From Streptomyces soli (GTDB taxonomy: Bacteria; Actinomycetota; Actinomycetes; Streptomycetales; Streptomycetaceae), in assembly GCF_003999195.1 (NCBI RefSeq), contig NZ_RJVR01000320.1:1-41602 (forward strand): a stretch of 41,602 bases of DNA. Direction: 5' to 3'. Position 1 is the stretch's first letter, and each line of letters begins with the position of its first letter. The notes below the pieces were generated by a model. It worked only from the letters and a program-made list of their open reading frames with translations. It was not told the origin of the DNA and did not search any database. The translations under genes and the position numbers were made by a program. This document shows positions 31,374 to 38,482 of the stretch, piece by piece.

Positions 31374-32362
31374 GCACCGCCCTCCGATCCGGACTCGCCG
31401 ACACAACAGATGCGATCAAGGATGTCCACCGCCGCCCGCGCCGACACCGAATCGCCGCCCAGATTCAGGACGGCGGCACGTAGCGCGGGGCAGCCGTCCT
31501 GGTGATCGGCGCAGGTCCGGACGAGGGCCTGGAGCTGCTGGCGCGGCCAGGGGTGGTCCGGGATGTTGCGGCGGACGGCCGGGGGGAGGGCGTCGCGGAG
31601 GGTGCGACCGGAGTCGTAGCCGATCTGGGGTACGTCCAAGAGGGCGTCGGCGAGTTGGTACTGCTGCTCGACGGTCGGGGGAGTGCAGGGCCGGGGGATC
31701 GGGGGGCGTACCGCGCCGGCGAGGGGCGGCCAGAGGCGGACGGCAGCCTCGACGGGCAGCATCCAGGCGACCTTGACGGTGCGGTTGGTGTGGGCGGCGG
31801 TGATGAGGCCGATGACGCGCCGGCGGACCGGGTCCCACACGGCCGCACCGCTGAAGCCGCGCTCCACCACGGCGCCGGTGGTCCGCAGGCCGTCGAGCTG
31901 CACCCACTCCGGGCAGGGACCGCCGCCGCCGGTGACCCGGGCCGTGGCGATGAGGCCGGCCGGGGCGCCGCGCGGGTAGCCGATGACCGCGACCCGCCGG
32001 TCGTCCGGGATGCCGCAGGGCGCGAGGGGCAACGGCCCGCAGCCACGCGGGAGGTGGGGGTGTCCGGCCCCGAGGACGAGGACGGCGAAGTCACCGCTGT
32101 CGGCGAGCGCCGCGCCCGGGGCGGGCTCGCCCGGCGGCGGCGTGGGGGACCACCCCTCCGCCAGCGGGCGTGCCGGGGCGGACCAGGCCCGCCCGGGGAG
32201 GTCGACGACCAGCTCGCCGCAGGGCCCGCCAAGAGCGGCGGTGACGACATGGGCGCAGGTCAGCACATGCGCCGTGGTCCCGCGGGGCGCCACCAGAACG
32301 CCGGCTCCCCATAACGCGCCGTCCGGGGACAACACCCGCACCTGACCTCGTTCCGGCCCCAC
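31370..32362 (-). CDS. Trypsin-like serine protease with C-terminal effector-associated domain
   Basis: A 330-residue chymotrypsin-fold protease without a signal peptide, so it is cytoplasmic. The catalytic triad is visible: His38 (LTCAHVV), Asp91 (GDFAVLVL) and Ser171 (GFSGAAVWD). Residues about 230-320 form a helical domain (LADALLDVPQIGY, LVRTCADHQD, VDILDRI) similar to effector-associated domains. These recruit effectors to VMAP-type partners by like-to-like contact. It is the first gene of the operon. The start is a GTG at 32362 with a GGGGGAG tract about 9 nt upstream. The expected action is cleavage of a cell or invader protein once the NTPase switch fires. The target is unknown. Confidence 0.82.
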   Translation of the reverse strand: MGPERGQVRVLSPDGALWGAGVLVAPRGTTAHVLTCAHVVTAALGGPCGELVVDLPGRAWSAPARPLAEGWSPTPPPGEPAPGAALADSGDFAVLVLGAGHPHLPRGCGPLPLAPCGIPDDRRVAVIGYPRGAPAGLIATARVTGGGGPCPEWVQLDGLRTTGAVVERGFSGAAVWDPVRRRVIGLITAAHTNRTVKVAWMLPVEAAVRLWPPLAGAVRPPIPRPCTPPTVEQQYQLADALLDVPQIGYDSGRTLRDALPPAVRRNIPDHPWPRQQLQALVRTCADHQDGCPALRAAVLNLGGDSVSARAAVDILDRICCVGESGSEGGA

Positions 32363-32455
32363 AGCGATCGTCTCCCCCGAGCGTCACACACGTCCCCCGC
32401 ACCAGCTGAGCCCAGTGTACGAGCGGGATCCGGAATTCAGGGGTCAGGGGTCTGT

Positions 32456-32662
32456 TGGATCCGGCTCGTCGGCGGCACGATGTTCGGCGGCCGTGGCGAC
32501 TACTGGCGCACGGTCCTCGGCGCGCTCGTCCTGTCCGTCGTCGCGCTCCTGCTCAGCGCCGCCCAGCTCTCCTCCGCCGACCAGCAGATGATCACCGGCG
32601 GCCTGATCCTCGCCGTGGTCGGCCTGTACGGCCGTGAGCGGCGGCGGCGCGACCGCATCTGA
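32456..32662 (+). pseudogene. Sugar ABC transporter permease, C-terminal remnant
   Basis: The frame reads VGGTMFGGRGDYWRTVLGAL, then LVLSVVALLLSAAQ, DQQMITGGLILAVVGLYG and RERRRRDRI. This is the usual ending of RbsC/XylH-type permeases (glycine-rich loop, two membrane helices, basic tail). The upstream part (about 300 residues) is missing. Only an unrelated short stretch lies between it and the divergent protease gene. An internal ATG at 32480 could start a 60-residue membrane peptide, but no ribosome-binding site supports it. The stretch 32363-32455 holds nothing else I recognise beyond the protease promoter region. Confidence 0.6.
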
Positions 32663-32674
32663 GCCCGTCCGTGG

Positions 32675-32760
32675 TACCTTTACGTCAGTTGCAGTTTTGG
32701 TACCCATGAAGTTTGTGTGCGCCTGACCGGTTGTGACCGTCGGGCGCATTTCTTTTGCCG
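32675..32760 (+). promoter_or_regulatory. Conserved 5' leader of second csp gene with hairpin
   Basis: It contains TGGTACCCATGAAG and TTTGTGTGCGCC, identical or nearly so to the leader at 1650-1735. The hairpin follows: GTGCGCC, inner CGGT-TGTG-ACCG stem, GGGCGCAT, then TTTCTTTTGCC. The outer stem is the same as in copy 1 but the inner stem sequence differs while still pairing. The embedded ATG opens a six-codon frame (MKFVCA, stop TGA). Confidence 0.65.
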
Positions 32761-32842
32761 GTCATCTCCGGATGGGTCAATGCGGCGACGCGGAATCAGC
32801 ACACGCGGATTCCGGTTTTGCCCCCTATCGAAGGAGATTGAC

Positions 32843-33046
32843 ATGGCCAGTGGCACCGTGAAGTGGTTCAACGCGGAAAAGGGTTTCGGCTTCATCGAGC
32901 AGGACGGTGGCGGCGCTGACGTCTTCGCCCACTACTCGAACATCGCCACCTCCGGCTTCCGCGAGCTGCAGGAAGGTCAGAAGGTGACCTTCGACGTCAC
33001 GCAGGGCCAGAAGGGCCCGCAGGCCGAGAACATCGTTCCGGCCTGA
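32843..33046 (+). CDS. Cold-shock domain protein, CspA family (second copy)
   Basis: A 67-residue cold-shock domain with RNP1 (KGFGFIEQ) and RNP2 (VFAHYS). It is closely related to the copy at 1400-1603, with differences such as SEKG to AEKG and QENIRPL to AENIVPA at the end. A strong AAGGAG lies 6 nt before the ATG. A 272-bp spacer with a perfect hairpin separates it from a DEAD-box helicase on the same strand, the same order as at the left of the window. The role is RNA chaperoning during cold or growth transitions. Confidence 0.97.
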   Translation: MASGTVKWFNAEKGFGFIEQDGGGADVFAHYSNIATSGFRELQEGQKVTFDVTQGQKGPQAENIVPA

Positions 33047-33067
33047 CGCTGACCAGCGCCTCGCAGC

Positions 33068-33094
33068 AGGGCCCGCACCACCGGTGCGGGCCCT
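33068..33094 (+). terminator. Intercistronic hairpin between csp and helicase (second copy)
   Basis: AGGGCCCGCACC (33068-33079), loop ACC, GGTGCGGGCCCT (33083-33094). It is the counterpart of the hairpin at 1347-1383 and shares the GGCCCGCACC core. It is 22 bp beyond the csp stop. A pyrimidine-rich stretch follows but no strict T-tract. Confidence 0.75.
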
Positions 33095-33318
33095 CCGCTT
33101 TGCCAGTGGCGGCAGACCGCCACAGCACACTTTCGCGCCGAACGGCGGCCCGTTCCGGGCCGGCCGCCGGCCGCCGGCCGCTCACCAGCGATCGGCGCGG
33201 GCTGTTCCCGTCCCGGGTTCGTTTCCGTTTTTTGTTTTCGGCTCGTTCTTGCGATTCCTTGCGCGGCTGCCGGCCGCCGAGACTCCCTCGACCGCGCCGC
33301 ATCGAGGAGGGTTCTCCG

Positions 33319-34785
33319 TTGAACCGCACCACACGTTCGAACAGCTCCTATTCCCGTAACCGTTCCGGTGGTGCTTCCGCCGGACGCAACCCGGGGCGTG
33401 CCCCCGGCCGCCGTCCCGCCGCCGTGCAGGGCGAGTTCGCGATGCCGGTCACCATCACCCCCGCGCTGCCGGCCGTCGCCGCCTTCGCCGACCTGGACAT
33501 GCCGTCCGAACTGCTGACGACGCTCACCAACCAGGGCGTGACCGAGCCGTTCCCGATCCAAGCGGCCACGCTGCCCAACTCGCTGGCCGGCCGTGACGTC
33601 CTCGGCCGTGGCCGCACCGGCTCCGGCAAGACCCTCGCCTTCGGCCTCGCGCTGCTGGCCCGCACCGCCGGACAGCGTGCCCAGCCCCGGCAGCCGGTCG
33701 CCCTGATCCTCGTTCCCACCCGCGAGCTGGCCCAGCAGGTCACCGACGCCCTCACTCCGTACGCGCAGTCGCTGAAGCTACGGCTGGCCACCGTGGTCGG
33801 CGGTCTGTCCATCGGCCGCCAGGCGAGCGCCCTGCGGGGCGGCGCCGAGGTCGTCGTCGCCACTCCCGGACGCCTCAAGGACCTGATCGACCGGGGCGAC
33901 TGCCGCCTGGACCGGGTCGGGATCACCGTCCTGGACGAGGCCGACCAGATGGCCGACATGGGCTTCATGCCGCAGGTCACGGCGCTGCTCGACCAGGTCC
34001 GCCCGGACGGGCAGCGGATGCTGTTCTCGGCCACCCTGGACCGTAATGTCGACCGGCTGGTACGCCAGTACCTGCACGACCCGGTGGTTCACTCCGTGGA
34101 CCCCTCGGCCGGCGCGGTCACCACCATGGAGCACCACGTGCTGCACGTCCACAGCGCGGACAAGCACGCCACGACCACCGAGATCGCGGCCCGCGACGGC
34201 CGGGTGCTGCTGTTCCTGGACACCAAGCACGCCGTCGACCGGCTCACCAAGGACCTGCTGGCCAGTGGCGTGCGGGCGGCGGCGCTGCACGGCGGCAAGT
34301 CCCAGCCGCAGCGCACCCGCACCCTCGCCCAGTTCAAGGACGGGCACGTCAACGTGCTGGTGGCCACCAATGTCGCCGCCCGCGGCATCCACGTCGACAA
34401 CCTCGACCTGGTCGTCAACGTCGACCCGCCGACCGACCACAAGGACTACCTGCACCGTGGCGGCCGCACCGCCCGCGCGGGGGAGTCCGGCATGGTCGTC
34501 ACCCTGGTGATGCCCAACCAGCGCCGTGACATGGCCCGTCTGATGGCTTCCGCCGGCATCACCCCGCGTACCACCGAGGTCCGCTCCGGCGAGGCCGAGC
34601 TGACCCGGATCACCGGTGCGCAAGCCCCGTCCGGCATCCCGGTCACCATCAGCACCCCTGCCCCGGAGCGCCCGCAGCGCAGCGCCGCCTCCTCCCGTGG
34701 CCGCCGCAGCCGCTCCTCGCAGGCCCGCCGTGCGGGTGGCGGCAAGCCGGAGCGTTCCGCACCCCGCAGGTCCGCCGCCGCGTAA
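33319..34785 (+). CDS. DEAD-box RNA helicase (second copy)
   Basis: A 488-residue helicase. An Arg/Ser/Gly-rich N-terminal tail (1-45) is followed by Q motif GVTEPFPIQ, GRTGSGKT, PTRELAQQV, TPGRLKDL, DEAD (VLDEADQMAD), LFSATLD, ATNVAARG and HRGGRTARAG. An Arg/Ser-rich C-terminus (about 450-488) is typical of RNA-binding tails. The start is a TTG at 33319 with GAGGAGGG at a 7-nt spacing, the same unusual start type as its paralogue at 1323. The 270-bp upstream spacer includes a T-rich stretch (CGTTTTTTGTTTTCGG, about 33227-33241), so a separate promoter or leader regulation is possible. It is expected to unwind cold-stabilised RNA together with the upstream Csp. Confidence 0.95.
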   Translation: MNRTTRSNSSYSRNRSGGASAGRNPGRAPGRRPAAVQGEFAMPVTITPALPAVAAFADLDMPSELLTTLTNQGVTEPFPIQAATLPNSLAGRDVLGRGRTGSGKTLAFGLALLARTAGQRAQPRQPVALILVPTRELAQQVTDALTPYAQSLKLRLATVVGGLSIGRQASALRGGAEVVVATPGRLKDLIDRGDCRLDRVGITVLDEADQMADMGFMPQVTALLDQVRPDGQRMLFSATLDRNVDRLVRQYLHDPVVHSVDPSAGAVTTMEHHVLHVHSADKHATTTEIAARDGRVLLFLDTKHAVDRLTKDLLASGVRAAALHGGKSQPQRTRTLAQFKDGHVNVLVATNVAARGIHVDNLDLVVNVDPPTDHKDYLHRGGRTARAGESGMVVTLVMPNQRRDMARLMASAGITPRTTEVRSGEAELTRITGAQAPSGIPVTISTPAPERPQRSAASSRGRRSRSSQARRAGGGKPERSAPRRSAAA

Positions 34786-34795
34786 CAACCCCGCT

Positions 34796-34829
34796 GACAG
34801 GCGCGCCCGTGGTCACGGGCGCGCCTGTC
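34796..34829. terminator. Bidirectional terminator between helicase and alkB
   Basis: Perfect 16-bp stem GACAGGCGCGCCCGTG (34796-34811) with its complement (34814-34829) and a 2-nt loop. It lies between convergent genes and overlaps the last codons of the AlkB frame. Confidence 0.8.
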
Positions 34830-35295
34830 CGTCGTTCAGGCCGGTGACGCGCATGGTGATGTTGAGGCGGCCGGAGGCCAGACCGGTGGCGGGGTCGCCG
34901 GTGCCGGGGTGGATCTTCGGGACTGCGTGGTAGGCGTAGCGCGAGGGGCCGCCGAAGACGAAGAGGTCGCCCGAGGCGAGTTCGAGGTCGGTGTAGGGCT
35001 TGGTGCGGGTTTCGGTGTTGCCGAAGCGGAAGACGCAGCTGTCACCGATGGTGAGGGACACCACGGGGGCGCTGGAGCGTTCGTCCTTGTCCTGGTGCAT
35101 GCCGAGCTTGGCCTGGCTGTCGTAGAAGTTGATCAGCGCCGTGTCGGGCGCGTAGCCGTCCCCGGCCGTCTCGTCCTCGTACGCCTCCACCAGCGCCCGG
35201 CGGCCCAGATCGGCCAGCCAGTCCGGGAATTCGGCGACGCGCCGGCCGTTCACGTCGTCCGCCGATGCGTACGGCTGCCAGTGCCAGCCGGGCAC
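34813..35295 (-). pseudogene. alkB: AlkB-type 2-oxoglutarate dioxygenase, truncated at 5' end
   Basis: 160 residues of an Fe(II)/2-oxoglutarate dioxygenase that repairs alkylated bases. The catalytic core is present: LINFYD, HQDKDE (metal-binding His and Asp), DSCVFRFGN, YHAVPKIH (distal His) and RLNITMR (2-oxoglutarate-binding Arg). Family members have about 50-60 more residues before GWHWQPY. Here the frame meets a TAA directly upstream of GTG at 35295. The large serine integrase begins 22 bp away on the other strand. The missing 5' part was therefore most likely displaced by integration. A shortened protein from the GTG cannot be excluded, but no ribosome-binding site is seen. Confidence 0.8.
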
Positions 35296-35316
35296 TTAAT
35301 CGAGTAGCATACGGAA
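35290..35316. other. Probable attachment-site junction (attL or attR) in alkB
   Basis: alkB homology stops at GTGCCCGGCTGGCAC (minus strand, up to 35295). Non-alkB sequence then begins (TTAATCGAGTAGCATACGG, plus strand) and leads straight into the integrase gene. Integrase genes usually flank attP, so this is the expected hybrid site. The exact core cannot be fixed without the other end or an empty site. Confidence 0.55.
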
Positions 35317-36879
35317 ATGCCAACTGCTATGGGTACGCGAGCCCTTGCTGCCATCAGGCTCTCTGCCAACCACGACCACACGACGTCGCCAGGTCGACAA
35401 CGGGAAGCCGATGAGACCGCGGCTGAGGCTTTGGGGCTGGTCATCATAGGTTGGGCTGAAGACCTCAACGTGAGCGCCTCGAAGGTAAGCCCCTTCGACC
35501 GCCCGCAGCTAGGCGATTGGCTGCAGCGACCCTCAGAGTTCGACGCCATCATTTGGTGGCGCCTGGACCGCGCTGTTCGGTCGATGGGGGACATGGCCGA
35601 GCTGGCCAAGTGGGCGAAGGCACACAAGAAGCGGCTCGTGTTCGCCGAAGGGCCAGCCGGCGGCGTATTCGAGCTGGACATGGGGAGTCCCTTCGGAGAG
35701 CTGATCATGCTCCTCCTGGCCTTCGCAGCACAGATGGAGGCGCAAGCGATCCAGGAGCGCGTCACTGGAGCACGTGCAGCCATGCGCTCCATGACCCGGT
35801 GGCCTGGAGGTCAGCCCCCGTACGGCTACCAGCTCGCTAAGAACCCAAAGGGACCGGGTTACGTCCTGGAGGCGGACCCGGAGGCGTCTGTCACGGTTCA
35901 GTGGATGGCGCGTCGTGTCCTGGAGGGCGCTTCAATTGCTGAGATCGCGCGCAAGCTCACGGAGAACGAGAAGACGCCGGCTCCCCGGGACCACGTGCGA
36001 CGTCGGGCGCAGCGTGAAGAGGCGGGGTCCATTTGGATGGACACGACGGTTCGGCACATCCTGACGTCCCCCGCCGTCCTCGGGCAACTGATGCACAAGG
36101 GCAACCCCTTGCGCGACCTGGCCACGGGCGCCCCGCGTCAGGTAGGTCCCCCTATTTTGGAGAGGGAGACGTACGACGCCATACAGGCGCAGCTATCCGA
36201 GCGGACCAGCAGCACTGCAGGGCTCACCCGCAAGGACACGAAGGCCATGCTGCTAGGTGTCTTGCACTGCGGACACTGCGAGGGACGCATGTACCGGAAG
36301 CCTCCGCCAAAGAGCCGGCCGACAGCTAAGCCCCGGTACGAATGCACTGGGCGGGCCCGCGGAGGCCAATGCCCGCACAAGCCTTCCGTACGCGCCGATT
36401 GGGTGGAGGAGTACGCCGGCCGGAAGTACATGGAGACGCTGGGCTTCTTCCGCGAGTACACCGACGTCACTCACGGCGGGTACGACCCGACAGCGGAGAT
36501 GGAGGCGGTCCAGGCTGAGCTGAAGGAGCACATGAAGGACCGCGACCTCTTCAAGTCCAAAGCTGGACAGCAGGAGTGGCGCGACCGTGCGCAGGCACTG
36601 GAGGCACGGCTCGCCACGCTGGAAGAGGCGGAGGTGATCCCGTCGAGCACGGAACGCATCTACGGGAGCCGCACGTTCGCGGAGGCCTGGCTCGCCAACG
36701 ATGACGACCTAGTACGCCGCGGGCTACTGCTCTCCGCGGGTGTGACGGTACGCCTCGTGGTGGGCGGAAACGGAGACACTGGCGCCCTTGACGAGTCGCG
36801 GCTCACGTTCAGTGTGGGCGATCAGGTCGACCCGGAGGAGGACGCGACGGAGGACGCGCTCCGTCAGGCGCTGCTCTAG
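35317..36879 (+). CDS. int: Large serine integrase
   Basis: A 520-residue site-specific recombinase of phage/ICE type. The N-terminal resolvase domain has the nucleophile Ser16 (AIRLSANHD) and WWRLDRAVRS. The recombinase domain is near 160-260 (GGQPPYGYQLA). A zinc ribbon follows (CGHCEGRMYR, then ECTGRARGGQCPH). A coiled-coil stretch (about 390-440, AEMEAVQAELKEHMKDRD) and a short C-terminal domain complete it. It catalyses integration between attP and attB, here apparently inside alkB. The start ATG is at 35317. A TAGCAT hexamer ends 6 nt before it, so a leaderless message is possible. GC content is lower than that of the chromosomal genes, in line with transfer. Confidence 0.93.
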   Translation: MPTAMGTRALAAIRLSANHDHTTSPGRQREADETAAEALGLVIIGWAEDLNVSASKVSPFDRPQLGDWLQRPSEFDAIIWWRLDRAVRSMGDMAELAKWAKAHKKRLVFAEGPAGGVFELDMGSPFGELIMLLLAFAAQMEAQAIQERVTGARAAMRSMTRWPGGQPPYGYQLAKNPKGPGYVLEADPEASVTVQWMARRVLEGASIAEIARKLTENEKTPAPRDHVRRRAQREEAGSIWMDTTVRHILTSPAVLGQLMHKGNPLRDLATGAPRQVGPPILERETYDAIQAQLSERTSSTAGLTRKDTKAMLLGVLHCGHCEGRMYRKPPPKSRPTAKPRYECTGRARGGQCPHKPSVRADWVEEYAGRKYMETLGFFREYTDVTHGGYDPTAEMEAVQAELKEHMKDRDLFKSKAGQQEWRDRAQALEARLATLEEAEVIPSSTERIYGSRTFAEAWLANDDDLVRRGLLLSAGVTVRLVVGGNGDTGALDESRLTFSVGDQVDPEEDATEDALRQALL

Positions 36880-36894
36880 CAGCGACGCATAACG

Positions 36895-36924
36895 GCCCCT
36901 GACGTTCGGATCCACGTCAGGGGC
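36895..36924 (+). terminator. Terminator after integrase
   Basis: GCCCCTGACGT (36895-36905) pairs exactly with ACGTCAGGGGC (36914-36924), followed by TGTTCTGTC. It is 15 bp beyond the integrase stop codon. Confidence 0.8.
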
Positions 36925-36970
36925 TGTTCTGTCACTTTGAAGTTCCCCCCCGATCTTGGACAGCGGGTGC

Positions 36971-37183
36971 TTACGCTGCGGGGGTGAAGTCGTGTCGTAG
37001 CCTGGCTCGGGTTTCGAGTGGGGTGAGGTACCCGAACTCGGGGTGCTTGCGGAGCCTGGTGCGGTTGTACTCGACCTCGATGAAGCGGAAGACGTCGGCT
37101 CGGGCCGCCTCGCGGCTCTCCCACATGGTGGTACCGATCTCCGCTTTGAGCAATCCAAAGAAGCTCTCGGCCGCGGCGTTGTC
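36971..37183 (-). pseudogene. IS3-family transposase OrfB, C-terminal part
   Basis: The frame reads NAAAESFFGLLKAEIG, then TTMWESREAARADVF, FIEVEYNRTRLRKHPEFGY and LTPLETRARLRHDF, ending at TAA 36971-36973. This is the C-terminal third of an IS3 OrfB, including the catalytic Glu of the DDE triad (AAESFFG). The rest of the gene lies 3.4 kb away at 40585-41283. The two parts join in frame at the codon for Asp in GICYDN. An IS end is expected within 36925-36960, where GAAGTTCCCCCCC and GATCTTGGACAG are seen. Confidence 0.85.
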
Positions 37184-37227
37184 GTGAGCCGTCGAATGCG
37201 CTCGTTCGCCGTGGTGACGATGGATCT

Positions 37228-37506
37228 GTGCGGTTGATTCATCCGTTCCATCCGCGGAGCGGGGAGGTCTTCGAGTTCCTCGAGCGGATGAACTCGTGGC
37301 GCGGGGATGTCGTCCTGGTGCTGGATTCGGCGGGTCGTCGCTGCTCGTTTCCGGTGGAGTGGACGGATGTCGCGCCGGTCGATGTGTTCGTGGTAACGGC
37401 TGCGGGCCGGTGTCCGTTCCGGGCCGAGGATCTGTGCGCGCTCGCGGATCTGGTGGAACGTTTCCGTGATCAAGGGCTCAGCGGTGTTGGGGAGATGACG
37501 CCGTGA
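37228..37506 (+). CDS. DUF5372-like small protein
   Basis: A 92-residue protein: MRLIHPFHPRSGEVFEFLER, then DVVLVLDSAGRRCSFPVEWT and DVAPVDVFVVTAAGRCPFRA. I recall similar small proteins (DUF5372) encoded next to recombinase genes in actinobacterial elements. A beta-rich fold of SH3 type is plausible from the alternating pattern (HPFHPxxGxxFEF, then short strands). The start is GTG at 37228. No good ribosome-binding site is visible. It is the first gene inside the 3.4-kb element. The function is unknown, and a role in regulating or assisting the recombinase is only inference from position. Confidence 0.65.
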   Translation: MRLIHPFHPRSGEVFEFLERMNSWRGDVVLVLDSAGRRCSFPVEWTDVAPVDVFVVTAAGRCPFRAEDLCALADLVERFRDQGLSGVGEMTP

Positions 37507-37680
37507 CCGTCGTGGGAATCGGGCCGCTGCGGCGGGCGCGCGTGCTCACCGGTGGGGGCGTGCGGAGGTACGTCCGCCGCTGTGACCTGCTCCTTGTGCT
37601 TCTTCTGGGCTGGGATGCGCCCTTGGGGGTAACGACTCACGGCCGGATTCTTGAGACATTAAATCCGAAGGGGAGGCGAC

Positions 37681-38169
37681 ATGGCGGCGAAGGGCCTGGA
37701 GCGGGGCAAGATGACCGCATTGGCGGCTTCTCGGACGTTGAACCCGCGTCCGCAGGCGGTCGTGGACGAGGTATTCGCCCGCTCGGTGTTCCTCGATCCG
37801 TACGACTTGGTGCAGGTCAAGTACGAGATGGTGCGCCGGGTGCGGGTCGACAAGGTGCCGGTGACGCAGGCGGCGGCTCAGTTCGGGTTCTGTCGCCAGA
37901 GTTTCTATGTGATCGCTGCCGCGCTGGATGCGGGCGGGCCGGCGGCACTGGTGCCGGGCAAGCCGGGGCCGAAGGGGCCGCGCAAGCTCACCGACGAGGT
38001 GATGGAGTTCATCGAGGGGCTGCTCGAGGCCGACTCCTCGCTCCGCTCACGGCAGTTGGCGGAAGCCGCACTCGAGCGCTTCGGGCTCACGGTGCATCCA
38101 CGTTCGGTGGAGAAAGCGCTGGTCAGGCGCCGCGAGTCGCGGTCTCAGGAGGAACCTCATTGCCTCTGA
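37681..38169 (+). CDS. Helix-turn-helix protein of the serine-recombinase element
   Basis: A 162-residue protein. Residues 57-80 (KVPVTQAAAQFGFCRQSFYV) form a helix-turn-helix of transposase type. A Gly/Pro-rich linker follows (LVPGKPGPKGPRKL), then a second winged-helix-like region (about 105-155, SSLRSRQLAEAALERFGLTV). This layout resembles the DNA-binding half of transposases without a catalytic domain. GGGGAGG lies just before the ATG. The stop at 38169 overlaps the beginning of the next small ORF, so translation is probably coupled. It may be the element's repressor or a recombination accessory factor. Confidence 0.75.
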   Translation: MAAKGLERGKMTALAASRTLNPRPQAVVDEVFARSVFLDPYDLVQVKYEMVRRVRVDKVPVTQAAAQFGFCRQSFYVIAAALDAGGPAALVPGKPGPKGPRKLTDEVMEFIEGLLEADSSLRSRQLAEAALERFGLTVHPRSVEKALVRRRESRSQEEPHCL

Positions 38170-38173
38170 ACCG

Positions 38174-38458
38174 GTGGGTGAGCCGGCGGGAGCCGTGGAG
38201 CTGGCTCGGCGGTATGAGGATCTGCGGGCCGCGGTGCTCGGCGGTCCGGACGGTAGCTCGCGGCATGGCTGGGCGGTGCTGGCCCGCTCGGGAATGGCTG
38301 CCTGGCTTCTCGCGGTGGCCCTGGTCCCGGCGGCGGCGCTTCCTGCTCACCGGACCATCCCGCCGACGGTGGACCGGGGCCCGGAGGCCGGGGAGTTGGT
38401 GCAGGTACTCGCGCAGATGGTGCTGGCCGCCGCAGGCGGTGGCTGTCGTGACGGCTGA
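38174..38458 (+). CDS. Small ORF between HTH protein and recombinase
   Basis: About 94 residues: MGEPAGAVELARRYEDLRAA, then VLGGPDGSSRHGWAVLARSG and MAAWLLAVALVPAAALP. I do not know the family. The amphipathic RRYEDLRAAVL and GWAVLARSGMAAWL stretches look like a real protein. The GTG at 38174 is the first normal start, but it lacks a site. A perfect AGGAGG lies 6 nt before an in-frame ATT at 38159, within the end of the preceding gene, so ATT initiation is possible. It ends 24 bp before the recombinase start, in a coupled three-gene run. Confidence 0.55.
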   Translation: MGEPAGAVELARRYEDLRAAVLGGPDGSSRHGWAVLARSGMAAWLLAVALVPAAALPAHRTIPPTVDRGPEAGELVQVLAQMVLAAAGGGCRDG

Positions 38459-38482
38459 GACACAGGATGGGAGGAGCGGGTG

